From: Bradyrhizobium sp. CSA112
GTDB lineage: Bacteria > Pseudomonadota > Alphaproteobacteria > Rhizobiales > Xanthobacteraceae
NCBI RefSeq assembly: GCF_029051645.1
Contig: NZ_JAACFS010000024.1
Coordinates: 51,364 to 115,363, forward strand
Length of the DNA: 64,000 nucleotides
Reading direction: 5' to 3'
The notes below the pieces were generated by a model. It made no database searches, was not told the origin of the DNA, and worked only from the letters and a program-made list of their open reading frames with translations. Every line of letters begins with the position of its first letter. Position 1 is the stretch's first letter. Below are positions 9,040 through 19,854 of this stretch, in pieces. The translations under genes were made by a program, and so were the position numbers.

Positions 9040-9717
9040 TCAACTCCGCTGCCCGGAGATCGTGCCGAGAAATGCCTCCACCATAGGCAGAATATTTTTG
9101 ACGATGACATCAATACCCTCCGCGGTCGGATGCAACCCATCGGACTGGTTGAGCTTGGCGTCTGCCGCAACCCCTTCCAGAAAGAACGGGTAGAGCGGGA
9201 CGCCGAAGGATTTGGAAAGCTCCGGATAGATCGCGTTGAAGCGGGCGGCGTATTCGCTGCCGTAATTAGGTGGCGCGAGCATGCCGCACAGCAGAACGGC
9301 GATCTTTCGCGCCTTCAGCCGCGTCAGGATTTCGGTCAATGCAGCACGGGTGACGGCAGGGTCGATCCCGCGAAGCGCGTCGTTGGCGCCGAGCTCGAGA
9401 ATCACCGCCTCGGTTCCCTCCGGGATCGACCAATCAAGCCGGTCGCGGCCGCCGGACGTGGTGTCGCCGGACACCCCGGCATTGATCATATCGACCTTTA
9501 TCCCCTTGTCGTTTAACGCTTTTTGCAGGCGGGCGGGGAACGCGGCCGGTGCCGAAAGACCAAGACCGGCGCTCAAGGAATCGCCGAGAACGACCATCTT
9601 GACCGGCTTGGCGGGCGCGGTGGCCGGGACTTGAGCCTTATCTTGGGCCTGAGCTTGGGCCAAAACCGCCCCGACCGTCATCAAAGCCATAATCAACACG
9701 CGTATGTGCGCAAACAT
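9040..9717 (-). CDS. tesA: SGNH/GDSL arylesterase, TesA-like
   Basis: Secreted SGNH-fold esterase/lysophospholipase. The start MFAHIRVLIMALM at 9717 gives a signal peptide ending near AQAQA (residues 1-24) and a 225-residue product. In-frame upstream starts would run through the divergent gene's 5' end. The nucleophile is in GDSLSAG (45-51), the oxyanion block is GANDALRG, and the Asp/His pair is in SDGLHPTAEG. It is divergent from an ABC transporter of the YbbA/YbbP type with only 49 nt between starts. This matches the tesA-ybbA-ybbP arrangement known from E. coli. Confidence 0.93.
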   Translation of the reverse strand: MFAHIRVLIMALMTVGAVLAQAQAQDKAQVPATAPAKPVKMVVLGDSLSAGLGLSAPAAFPARLQKALNDKGIKVDMINAGVSGDTTSGGRDRLDWSIPEGTEAVILELGANDALRGIDPAVTRAALTEILTRLKARKIAVLLCGMLAPPNYGSEYAARFNAIYPELSKSFGVPLYPFFLEGVAADAKLNQSDGLHPTAEGIDVIVKNILPMVEAFLGTISGQRS

Positions 9718-9766
9718 CCGTTTCAAGCCCTCGACCCGAGCGGTGGAAGTGCCATATGACCGAGCC

Positions 9767-10480
9767 ATGGACAGTCTCATCGAACCCTCTTCACTGACCG
9801 GCCTCGAGCCGGACACCATTTCCATTTCGAACGTCAACCTCTCGCTCGGCACAGGCGCCGCCCGCGTTCATATCCTGAAAGATATCAGCCTTCGTGTGGC
9901 ATCGGGCGAGGCGATCGGCCTGATCGGGCCGTCAGGCTCGGGCAAATCGACCTTGCTGATGGTGATGGCGGGGCTGGAGCGTCCTGACAGCGGAGAGGTG
10001 GTGGTGGGCGGTACGCCGTTCAATGCCCTCGACGAGGACGCGCTGGCGCGCTTCCGCGGCCGCCAGGTCGGCATCGTGTTCCAGTCGTTTCATCTGATCC
10101 CGACCATGACGGCGCTGGAAAACGTCGCGGTGCCGCTGGAACTCGCCGGCAATCCCGACGCGGCGGAGCGCGCTGCGCGGGAATTGAAATCGGTCGGGCT
10201 CGGCGATCGCCTGCACCATTATCCGACGCAATTGTCGGGCGGCGAACAGCAGCGCGTGGCGCTGGCCCGGGCGCTGGCGCCCGATCCCGCCATCCTGGTC
10301 GCGGACGAGCCGACCGGCAATCTCGACGAAACCACCGGCAAGCAGATCGTCGATCTCCTGTTCACCAAGCATTCCGAGCGCGGCATGACGCTGGTGCTGG
10401 TGACGCACGACAGTTCGCTCGCGCAGCGCTGCGACCGCGTGGTGCGGCTGCGCTCGGGCCGGATCGACGGACATTCATGA
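9767..10480 (+). CDS. ybbA: ABC transporter ATP-binding protein, YbbA/LolD type
   Basis: ATPase subunit of a MacB/LolD-class ABC transporter, 237 residues. It shows Walker A GPSGSGKST (54-62), signature LSGGEQQRVALARAL, Walker B AILVADEPTGNLD, and the H-loop in LVTHDSS. I chose ATG 9767 (MDSLIEPSS); an in-frame ATG at 9704 would reach into the divergent tesA gene. The stop overlaps the permease start by 4 nt. Substrate unknown. The tesA neighbour suggests a lipid or envelope role, as in YbbAP (inference). Confidence 0.93.
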   Translation: MDSLIEPSSLTGLEPDTISISNVNLSLGTGAARVHILKDISLRVASGEAIGLIGPSGSGKSTLLMVMAGLERPDSGEVVVGGTPFNALDEDALARFRGRQVGIVFQSFHLIPTMTALENVAVPLELAGNPDAAERAARELKSVGLGDRLHHYPTQLSGGEQQRVALARALAPDPAILVADEPTGNLDETTGKQIVDLLFTKHSERGMTLVLVTHDSSLAQRCDRVVRLRSGRIDGHS

Positions 10481-13047
10481 CCACCGTTTCCGAACCCGTC
10501 TACCGCAGCCGCGCGTCATCGCTGGCCCTGCGCTACGCGCTGCGCGAACTGCGTAGCGGCCTGCGCGGCTTTTACGTCTTCATCGCCTGTATCGCGCTCG
10601 GCGTGATGGCGATTGCCGGCGTCGGCTCGGTCGCCGCAAGCCTCAGCGAAGGTTTGACGCGCGAGGGTCGCACGCTGCTTGGCGGCGACGTGGCGTTCTC
10701 GCTGATTCAGCGCGAGGCCAAGCCGGAGGAAATCGCCTTCCTGCGGGCGCGCGGCCAAGTTTCGGTCGCGGCGGCATTGCGCGTGATGGCCCGCAGCAAT
10801 GACGGAAAGCTGGCGCTGGTCGAACTCAAGGCGGTGGACGGCCACTACCCGATGCTCGGGGAGCTGACGCTCGATCCCAAGATGCCGATGGCCGATTTGC
10901 TGGCCGAACGCGACGGCGCGTTCGGTGCGGCGGTCGATTCCACGCTGCTGGCGCGGCTCGATCTGAAGCTCGGCGACCGCATCAGCATCGGCAATGCCGC
11001 GTTCCAGATCCGCAGCGTCGTCGGCGCCGAACCGGACAAACTCGCCGGCAATGTCGGGCTGGGCCCGCGCGTTCTGGTCAGCGAAGCGAGCCTGCGCACC
11101 ACCGGATTGCTGCAGCCGGGCAGCCTGGTGCGATGGATCTACCGCGTGAAGTTGCCGGCCAATGCAGCCGACGACCGCGCCGCCACCCAATTGATCGACA
11201 GCGCGCGGAGCGCCCTGCCCGAGGCCGGCTGGTGGATTCGCAGCAGCAGCAATGCCTCTCCGCAACTCGAGCGCACCATCAACCGTTTCACCCAGTTCCT
11301 GACGCTGGTCGGCCTCGCCGCCCTCCTGGTCGGAGGCGTCGGCGTCGCCAACGCCGTCAAGAGCCATATCGATCGCCGCCGCGACGTCATCGCCTCATTC
11401 AAGGCGCTTGGCGCCACCGGCCGCGACGTCTTCACGATCTACCTGACGCAGGTGATCCTGCTCGCTGCGGTCGGTTCGATGATCGGGCTGGCGGCTGGCG
11501 CGGCATTGCCATTCATCATCGTCGGCGTGTTCGGCAAGCTGCTGCCGCTGCCCGTAATCCCTGCCCTGCACGCGGACGAACTGGCGCTATCCTTCGTATA
11601 CGGCCTGCTCACCGCGCTCGCGTTTGGATTATGGCCGCTCGGCCGGGTGCATGACGTACCGGTCGCGGCGCTGTTCCGCGAGGAGGTGGCCCGCGAGTGG
11701 CACCGTCCACGCTGGAGTTACCTCGCGCTGATGGCCGTAGTGATTGCGCTCCTGGTCACAGTCGCCATCGGGCTTGCCTATGACAAGCGGGTCGCGGCCG
11801 TGTTCGTCGTCTCTTCGGTCGCGGTGTTCGCGCTGCTCCGCGGCGTCGCCGCCGGGCTGATGGCGCTGGCGCGCCGGCTGCCACGCAGCCGCATTACCAT
11901 GCTGCGGCTGGCGATCGCCAATATCTACCGGCCCGGCGCGCTGACGCCCTCGGTCGTGATGTCGCTCGGACTTGGGCTCGCGGTACTCGTCACCATCACC
12001 CAGATCGACGGCAATCTGCGGCGGCAATTCCTGGCGGCGTTGCCGGAGAAAGCGCCCTCGTTCTACTTCATCGACATTCCGACCGCCGATGCCGACCGCT
12101 TCGGCACCTTCCTCAAGCAAGTGGCGCCGCAATCGACGGTGGACGATGTGCCGATGCTGCGCGGACGCATCGTCGGCGCCCGCGGCGTCAAGGCCGACGA
12201 ACTCAAGCCGTCGCAGGATTCCGAATGGGTGCTGCAGAGCGACCGCGGCCTGACCTATACCAACGAAGTTCCCAAGGGCTCCAAGGTGGTCGAGGGCGAA
12301 TGGTGGAGCGCGGACTATAAGGGCCCGCCGCTGGTCTCGCTGGAGAAGAAGATCGCCGACGGATTGAAGCTCAAAATCGGCGATGAAATCGTCGTCAACG
12401 TGCTCGGCCGGGATATCCCGGCCCGGATCAGCAATCTGCGCAACGTCGACTGGCAGGGGCTCGGCATCAATTTCGTGCTGGTGTTCTCGCCGAACGCGTT
12501 CAAGGGCGCCCCGCACAGCCATGTCGCGACCCTGTCCGAGGTCCATCCGGATCCGGCCGGCGACGCCCGAATCATCAAGCAGGTGGCGGACGCCTTCCCG
12601 ATGGTCACCAGCGTTCGGGTCCGTGAGGCGCTGGAAACCGTCGGCACCGTCGTCACCAACCTGGTGCTCGCCATCCGCGGCGCCAGCGCGGTGACGCTGA
12701 TCTCGGCGATCCTGGTGCTGGGCGGCGCGCTGGCCGCCGGCCATCGCCACCGGGTCTATGACGCGGTCATCCTGAAAACGCTGGGCGCGACCCGGGTGCG
12801 CCTGCTCGGCGCCTACGCACTGGAATACCTGATGATCGGCCTCGCCACGGCGGTGTTCGGCGTGATCGCGGGCTCGATCGCGGCCTGGCTGATCGTGACC
12901 CGGCTGATGACGCTCAGTTTCATCTGGCAGGCCGGCAGTGCCGCCGGCGTGGTCGCCGCCGCCCTGATCGTCACGGTGGGGCTGGGACTCGCGGGAACGT
13001 TGTTGGCCCTGAACCAGAAGCCGGCCAGCGTGTTACGGAATTTGTGA
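10477..13047 (+). CDS. ybbP: ABC transporter permease, YbbP/FtsX family
   Basis: Large membrane subunit, 856 residues. An N-terminal membrane segment (~27-50) is followed by a periplasmic domain and FtsX-type membrane blocks at ~265-420 (FLTLVGLAALLVGGVGVANAV, VASFKALGATGRDVF) and near the C-terminus (ASAVTLISAILVLGGALAAGHRHR, VILKTLGATR). The duplicated KALGAT/KTLGAT coupling motifs are typical of YbbP-like permeases, which have more membrane segments than MacB. It is translationally coupled to the ATPase gene by a 4-nt overlap. Confidence 0.93.
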   Translation: MTTVSEPVYRSRASSLALRYALRELRSGLRGFYVFIACIALGVMAIAGVGSVAASLSEGLTREGRTLLGGDVAFSLIQREAKPEEIAFLRARGQVSVAAALRVMARSNDGKLALVELKAVDGHYPMLGELTLDPKMPMADLLAERDGAFGAAVDSTLLARLDLKLGDRISIGNAAFQIRSVVGAEPDKLAGNVGLGPRVLVSEASLRTTGLLQPGSLVRWIYRVKLPANAADDRAATQLIDSARSALPEAGWWIRSSSNASPQLERTINRFTQFLTLVGLAALLVGGVGVANAVKSHIDRRRDVIASFKALGATGRDVFTIYLTQVILLAAVGSMIGLAAGAALPFIIVGVFGKLLPLPVIPALHADELALSFVYGLLTALAFGLWPLGRVHDVPVAALFREEVAREWHRPRWSYLALMAVVIALLVTVAIGLAYDKRVAAVFVVSSVAVFALLRGVAAGLMALARRLPRSRITMLRLAIANIYRPGALTPSVVMSLGLGLAVLVTITQIDGNLRRQFLAALPEKAPSFYFIDIPTADADRFGTFLKQVAPQSTVDDVPMLRGRIVGARGVKADELKPSQDSEWVLQSDRGLTYTNEVPKGSKVVEGEWWSADYKGPPLVSLEKKIADGLKLKIGDEIVVNVLGRDIPARISNLRNVDWQGLGINFVLVFSPNAFKGAPHSHVATLSEVHPDPAGDARIIKQVADAFPMVTSVRVREALETVGTVVTNLVLAIRGASAVTLISAILVLGGALAAGHRHRVYDAVILKTLGATRVRLLGAYALEYLMIGLATAVFGVIAGSIAAWLIVTRLMTLSFIWQAGSAAGVVAAALIVTVGLGLAGTLLALNQKPASVLRNL

Positions 13048-13204
13048 CAATTTGTAGCGGCGGAAGGCGGGGTTAACACTGCATTTACGCGGAAATCTCG
13101 GCGAGAAGCGACATTCAGCCGCGCGTGGAAGCTTGCGTCGAATGTGTTAGTTTCCCACATACCAGCCAAGTTCAGTGGCCGGATTCATGACGTAAAAACT
13201 AACG

Positions 13205-13283
13205 TCGGCAGATCGGGACATCTGAGATAGAAATCTAACCGGCGCCGCAAACCCCTTGCGCTCCGCCGGGCAACCAACGGGAA
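13205..13283 (+). ncRNA. candidate ybhL leader RNA motif
   Basis: The 5' region of the following Bax-inhibitor-like gene contains a two-part hairpin: outer CCGGCG (13239-13244) with CGCCGG (13264-13269), and inner GCAA with TTGC around ACCCC. CAACCAACGG and the start codon follow. The ybhL RNA motif was described upstream of this gene family in Rhizobiales (established knowledge). The match here is from position and structure, not a covariance search. Whether it acts as a riboswitch is unknown. Confidence 0.6.
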
Positions 13284-13290
13284 TTCGACC

Positions 13291-14082
13291 ATGTCGGACC
13301 TAGACCGTAACTACGTTTCTCCTTTCGGCCGGGCCGCCGGGCGCGTTGATGCCGCGACCGTCGATGCCGGTCTGCGCGCCTACATGCTGCGCATCTACAA
13401 CTACATGAGCATCGGCCTGGCCATCACCGGCCTTGCGGCGCTCGGCGTCTACATGGCCGCTGTGACGCCTGACCAGGCCGGCGCCGCCGCCAGGTTCGGC
13501 AACGCCTACCTGACGCAGTTCGGCTACGCGATGTATGTCAGTCCCCTGAAGTGGCTGTTCATCCTCGCGCCGCTGGCCATGGTGTTTGCGATCTCGGCCG
13601 GCATTAACCGGCTGCGCCCTGCGACCGCCCAGATGCTGTTCTGGGTGTTCTCGGCGCTAATGGGCATTTCGCTGTCGTCGATCTTCCTGGTGTATACGCA
13701 CACCTCGATCGTGCGGGTGTTCTTCATCACCGCGGCGACCTTCGGCGCGCTGAGCCTCTACGGCTACACCACCAAGCGTGACATGAGCGGCATGGGGTCG
13801 TTCCTGTTCATGGGCCTGATCGGTGTCATCATCGCGAGCCTGGTCAACCTGTTCCTGGCGAGCTCGATGCTGCAGTTCATCGTCTCGGTGGTCGGCGTGC
13901 TGGTGTTCGCGGGTCTCACCGCCTGGGATACCCAGCGGCTGAAGAACGACTACATCTACGGGTACGCCTCTGAGGGCGGCGAGATTGCGGAGAAAGCGGC
14001 GATTACCGGTGCATTGTCGCTCTACCTGAACTTCATCAACCTGTTCACGCTGCTATTGCAGCTACTCGGCCAGCGCGACTAG
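13291..14082 (+). CDS. Bax inhibitor-1 family membrane protein (YbhL-like)
   Basis: TMBIM/BI-1 family integral membrane protein, 263 residues, with about seven membrane segments starting near residue 35 (YNYMSIGLAITGLAALGVYM). The diagnostic late block VFAGLTAWDTQRLKNDY is present, and the C-terminus has NLFTLLLQLLG. Bacterial members are putative pH-sensitive calcium-leak channels or membrane proteostasis partners. It is monocistronic: a leader RNA candidate lies upstream and an intrinsic terminator 25 nt downstream. Confidence 0.95.
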   Translation: MSDLDRNYVSPFGRAAGRVDAATVDAGLRAYMLRIYNYMSIGLAITGLAALGVYMAAVTPDQAGAAARFGNAYLTQFGYAMYVSPLKWLFILAPLAMVFAISAGINRLRPATAQMLFWVFSALMGISLSSIFLVYTHTSIVRVFFITAATFGALSLYGYTTKRDMSGMGSFLFMGLIGVIIASLVNLFLASSMLQFIVSVVGVLVFAGLTAWDTQRLKNDYIYGYASEGGEIAEKAAITGALSLYLNFINLFTLLLQLLGQRD

Positions 14083-14106
14083 GCGCTACCGACCAGGTAC
14101 GAGTTG

Positions 14107-14139
14107 AAGCCCCGGCCTCGCGGCCGGGGCTTTTCTTTT
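14107..14139 (+). terminator. intrinsic terminator after the ybhL-like gene
   Basis: AGCCCCGGCC-TCGC-GGCCGGGGCT stem-loop followed by TTTCTTTT, 25 nt after the stop. Confidence 0.9.
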
Positions 14140-14150
14140 GCGCGCTTCCT

Positions 14151-14299
14151 TCTTCCCTCTCCCCTTGTGGGAGAGGGTGGATCGAATGAGCGTAAGCTCA
14201 TTCGAGACGGGTGAGGGGTTCTCTCCGCGGATAGAGACCCCTCATCCGGCTCGCCGCCGCTTCGCGTCAGCGATCCACCTTCTCCCACAAGGGGAGAAG
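14151..14299. repeat. family C palindrome, copy 1
   Basis: Ends CTCTCCCCTTGTGGGAGAGGG / CCTTCTCCCACAAGGGGAG are inverted, with internal GATGAGGGG/CCCCTCATCC blocks. It lies immediately 5' of the GNAT gene and is open in frame with it, giving a false 70-codon N-terminal extension. Other copies: 25937, 42556, 42931 and a diverged one at 23357. Confidence 0.88.
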
Positions 14300-14347
14300 G
14301 ACGAAACCCGCTTCCCTTCTGCGCGAAAAAATCTAATCTTGCTCGGC

Positions 14348-14887
14348 ATGTCCACACCTGAAATCCGGCCCGCCACCGAGGCCGACCTGCCCGCCATCAC
14401 CGCCATCTACGAACACGCCGTGCGCTACGGAACCGCGACGTTCGAGCTGATCCCGCCCGATCCCGCCGAGATGACAAGGCGCTTCAGGGCGCTATCGGAC
14501 GGCGGCTTTCCCTATTTCGTCGCCGCGGTCGAAGGCCGGGTGATCGGCTATGCCTATGCCGGCCCATACCGCCCGCGGCCGGCCTACCGCTTCACGGTGG
14601 AGAATTCGGTCTACCTGCAGCCCGCCATTCACCGGCGCGGTATCGGCCTGCAATTGATGCAGCGGCTGATCGCCGAGTGTGAGGCGCGCGGCTACCGGCA
14701 GATGATCGCCGTCATCGGCGATTCCGCCAACGCCGGCTCGATCGGCGTTCACACCAAATGCGGTTTCCAGATGATCGGGACGCATCCCAGTGTCGGCTTC
14801 AAGTTCGGCCGCTGGCTCGACACCGTGATGATGCAGCGCGCGCTGGGTGAAGGCGCGACGACCTTGCCGAAGGATGAGACGGCTTAG
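14348..14887 (+). CDS. GNAT N-acetyltransferase, phosphinothricin-acetyltransferase-like
   Basis: Acetyl-CoA-dependent N-acetyltransferase, 179 residues from ATG 14348 (MSTPEIRPATEADLPAI). The pattern resembles the PAT/Bar/YncA branch: AITAIYEHAVRYGTATFE at the N-terminus, the substrate strand RPAYRFTVENSVYL, and the acetyl-CoA loop HRRGIGLQLM (Q/RxxGxG/A type). The C-terminal GFKFGRWLDTVMMQ is also typical. An ORF extending upstream to 14138 is translated repeat sequence and was rejected. Likely substrates are methionine-sulfoximine-type or other amino compounds (family knowledge). Confidence 0.92.
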   Translation: MSTPEIRPATEADLPAITAIYEHAVRYGTATFELIPPDPAEMTRRFRALSDGGFPYFVAAVEGRVIGYAYAGPYRPRPAYRFTVENSVYLQPAIHRRGIGLQLMQRLIAECEARGYRQMIAVIGDSANAGSIGVHTKCGFQMIGTHPSVGFKFGRWLDTVMMQRALGEGATTLPKDETA

Positions 14888-14901
14888 GCTTAGCCAGACC
14901 T

Positions 14902-14936
14902 GTAGCCCGGATGGAGCGAAGCGCAATCCGGGCTAC
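14902..14936. repeat. family B palindrome, short copy 2
   Basis: One 35-nt unit, GTAGCCCGGATGGAGC then GCAATCCGGGCTAC, between two convergent genes. Confidence 0.85.
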
Positions 14937-14983
14937 GAACTCAAAATCGCGAAAACAACCCCATGCAAAGTAGAATGGGCCGG

Positions 14984-15355
14984 CTAGACCAGCGCCAGCT
15001 TGCGGTCGATCACCAGCAGCACGCGTTCGAGTTCGTGGCCGCGACGCAGAATCAGTCCGGTCGCCGAGATCACGCTGTACATGCCCTGCTTGCGCGCGAG
15101 CCGCGGATCTTTCTCGATGCGGTAGATCGGAACTTCGGAGGCACGGCGGAATACCGAAAACACCGCACGGTCCTTCAGAAAGTCGATGGCGTAGTCACGC
15201 CACTCGCCGTCGGCGACCATGCGCCCATACAAATTGAGGATACGGTTGAGTTCGAGACGATTGAACGTGACACGATTTGGCGGCGGGACTGCAGTGGCGG
15301 CGCGCGCCGCCGCGCGGCTCGCGTTTGGATCAGTGTCCTCCGATATCGAGCTCAT
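14984..15355 (-). CDS. DUF2794 family protein
   Basis: A 123-residue cytosolic protein of unknown function. The core VTFNRLELNRILNLYGRMVADGEWRDYAIDFLKDRAVFSVFRRASE resembles DUF2794, which I know mainly from alphaproteobacteria. The ~28-residue N-terminus is Ala/Ser-rich and looks disordered. Single gene, converging on the GNAT gene. Confidence 0.9.
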   Translation of the reverse strand: MSSISEDTDPNASRAAARAATAVPPPNRVTFNRLELNRILNLYGRMVADGEWRDYAIDFLKDRAVFSVFRRASEVPIYRIEKDPRLARKQGMYSVISATGLILRRGHELERVLLVIDRKLALV

Positions 15356-15380
15356 GGAGCGCCTCCTGTCATCTCAGGCA

Positions 15381-15423
15381 TGCCCTCGTTCCGAAAACCG
15401 GTCCCCACTTTTCGGGAGCATGT
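15381..15423. repeat. short dispersed-type palindrome
   Basis: CATGC...GCATG ends enclose an inner CCGAAAA/TTTTCGG pair. It resembles a repeat seen between genes in Bradyrhizobium genomes (from memory). Non-coding, upstream of DUF2794. Confidence 0.6.
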
Positions 15424-15602
15424 CTAATTTACATGATCGCGCTAACCGCAGGACGCCGCAAGAGGGCTGTAAATACAAAGGAAACTGCGGCGGATGGCCC
15501 GATATCGCGGAAATATCGATTCACGGGATCGTTAGCGGAATCTTATTGCTGCCCTACTTCCGCCCACCGCCCGCCCCGCTAGATTGAGAAAAGATAATCC
15601 TG

Positions 15603-15728
15603 CGTTGGCCCGGTCCTTTCGGTTCCGGATTCCTCAGCCCCCAGCCCCCCGGGGCCGTCAGGATCGGGCCTGTTCGCAGGAGGGAGTTAATCCCGATACT
15701 GGGCCAACGAAAGTTGGTCCTTTTTCGT
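15603..15728 (+). ncRNA. candidate structured small RNA with intrinsic terminator (family unassigned)
   Basis: A GATAAT box (15593-15598) would place transcription start near 15604. There CGTTGGCCC begins a closing stem with GGGCCAACG at 15701-15709. Inside, GGTTC..GAT.CCT pairs with AGGATC-GGGCC, and the 3' side carries a small GGGAGTTAATCCC hairpin. The same GGGCCAAC can instead pair with GTTGGTCC (15713-15720) before TTTTTCGTTT to form a terminator. A closing stem, central bubble with a 3'-side hairpin and upper stem resemble 6S RNA architecture. The usual zapA neighbour is absent, so the family is left open. No open reading frame explains it. Confidence 0.55.
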
Positions 15729-15803
15729 TTGTGGGTCTGCTCCGGCAGACGCCACGCGCAACTCCGGCCTTGCCGCTGCAGCGCGACAGAAATCTTCAGC
15801 AGC

Positions 15804-15974
15804 GTAGCCTGGATGGAGCGAAGCGAAATCCAGGAATCACACGGGCGGAGAAAAGCGAATCACGCGGGCGGAGAAGCTGTCCCGGATTGCGCGGAGCCTG
15901 TCATCACCGTGCGAGCGCAATTGCGCTCGTCGCGGGCGCGCATTCGCGCGACCCGTTGGCTCCATCCGGGCTAC
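15804..15974. repeat. family B palindrome, extended copy 3
   Basis: Outer ends GTAGCCTGGATGGAGCGAAG and CTCCATCCGGGCTAC are inverted. The centre holds two ~22-nt direct repeats containing CGGGCGGAGAA and TGCGCTCGTCGCGGGCGCG. It lies 3' of the small RNA and convergent DUF1223 gene. Confidence 0.8.
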
Positions 15975-15991
15975 GCGAGCGTCAGCGCCAA

Positions 15992-16744
15992 TCAGCGCAG
16001 CGCCGTATAGGCGGCGCCGAGCATCGGGCCCGGCTTCTCGCGGTTGCCGTCCTGGACATAGACGACTGCTGCGTCGACCCCGTCGCGGGAAATATTCTCG
16101 AGCGGAATGGTCCAGCTTCCCGGACTGCCGTTCCAGTCGCCGACCTTCACGAGATTACGCACCACGTTGTAGTAGGTGACCTCCTGGCCGCGATTCTCGC
16201 CGCGCCCGATCATGATTGGGATCGCCTTCGAGACCGAACATATCCAGACTTCGCCGCGCGCCACGGTCGGCACCTTGCTCGCCTCCACCGAGACGTTGAG
16301 CAGCTTGCCCGACAACGTCATCGTCACCGGCACCGACATCACGCCATCGGCCTTGCTTGTATTCATGATCGCGCCTTCGATGCTGGCACGATCGCTGCCG
16401 ATCACTTGCGTCGAGCCATTGACGATCATCTGCGGCGTATAGAGATTGCGATCGCCGCGTGCCTGCGAATAGGCTTTCTGACGCGCGCTGAACCGCTTGT
16501 CCGCCAGCGTGTCCTTCCAGCCGAGATAATCCCAATAGTCGATCGGCAGACTAAGCGCGATCACGGACGGATCCTTGGCGAGTTCGCCGATGATCTGGTC
16601 GGCCGGAGGACATGACGAACAGCCTTGCGAGGTGAACAATTCAACCACCGCGCGCGGCTCGGCATGGGCTGGGCGGATGACGGCGATGATTGCGCAAACG
16701 CCGAGCGCACCGGACCATCGCGAGATACAATTATAAGCCATCAT
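15992..16744 (-). CDS. DUF1223 secreted thioredoxin-fold-like protein
   Basis: About 250 residues from ATG 16744 (adjacent ATGs at 16741 and 16753 are equally possible). An N-terminal signal peptide ends at about PAHA. The mature part opens with AVVELFTSQGCSSCPPADQ, where CSSC is a CxxC motif in a thioredoxin-like position, characteristic of DUF1223. Later blocks include YTPQMIVNG. Probably a periplasmic or exported redox-related protein; its substrate is unknown. Confidence 0.88.
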   Translation of the reverse strand: MMAYNCISRWSGALGVCAIIAVIRPAHAEPRAVVELFTSQGCSSCPPADQIIGELAKDPSVIALSLPIDYWDYLGWKDTLADKRFSARQKAYSQARGDRNLYTPQMIVNGSTQVIGSDRASIEGAIMNTSKADGVMSVPVTMTLSGKLLNVSVEASKVPTVARGEVWICSVSKAIPIMIGRGENRGQEVTYYNVVRNLVKVGDWNGSPGSWTIPLENISRDGVDAAVVYVQDGNREKPGPMLGAAYTALR

Positions 16745-16921
16745 CGCTGTCATAGTGCGGACCGATGGTTGTGTTTTCCATCCGTATTTGTACGGGGCAT
16801 GATTTGATCCCAAGTGAGTGCCTCAAAGCGTACCCCAAACGCGCGAAAGCGGCCTTGTCATAGGCCGCCTTCTTCCTGCTCGCTACTCACTTCGCAGTGA
16901 GGCACTGATCACAAATCCGCG

Positions 16922-19642
<2,721 letters not shown>

Positions 19643-19666
19643 GTCAGGAAATCCCAAATTCTAGTT

Positions 19667-19683
19667 ATACCCGGTAAGGGTAT
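19667..19683. promoter_or_regulatory. inverted repeat upstream of acnA
   Basis: ATACCC-GGTAA-GGGTAT, perfect 6-5-6 arms, 25-41 nt upstream of the acnA start. On the minus strand the proximal arm runs into TATAAC, a possible -10 hexamer, so it could be an operator overlapping the promoter. Regulator unknown. Confidence 0.4.
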
Positions 19684-19807
19684 TTAAACACCGCCGGCGT
19701 TAGGCTGGCCTATCGGCTTGCAGCCGCCGATTGTGTGCTGCATCAAGTTCCGGGCTTATAGAATCTTTCTAGAAGCGCCGCCACACCGACAAGCGTGCTG
19801 CAGCAAT

Positions 19808-19849
19808 GCGGTACCCACAAATTCTGACGCGGTACCCATCAATTTCAGA
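19808..19849. repeat. tandem near-repeat 5' of ccmA
   Basis: Two adjacent 21-nt units begin with GCGGTACCCA (19808 and 19829) and continue with similar AT-rich halves, ending 5 nt before the ccmA GTG. Could be an activator or repressor site; unproven. Confidence 0.5.
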
Positions 19850-19854
19850 GGGCT

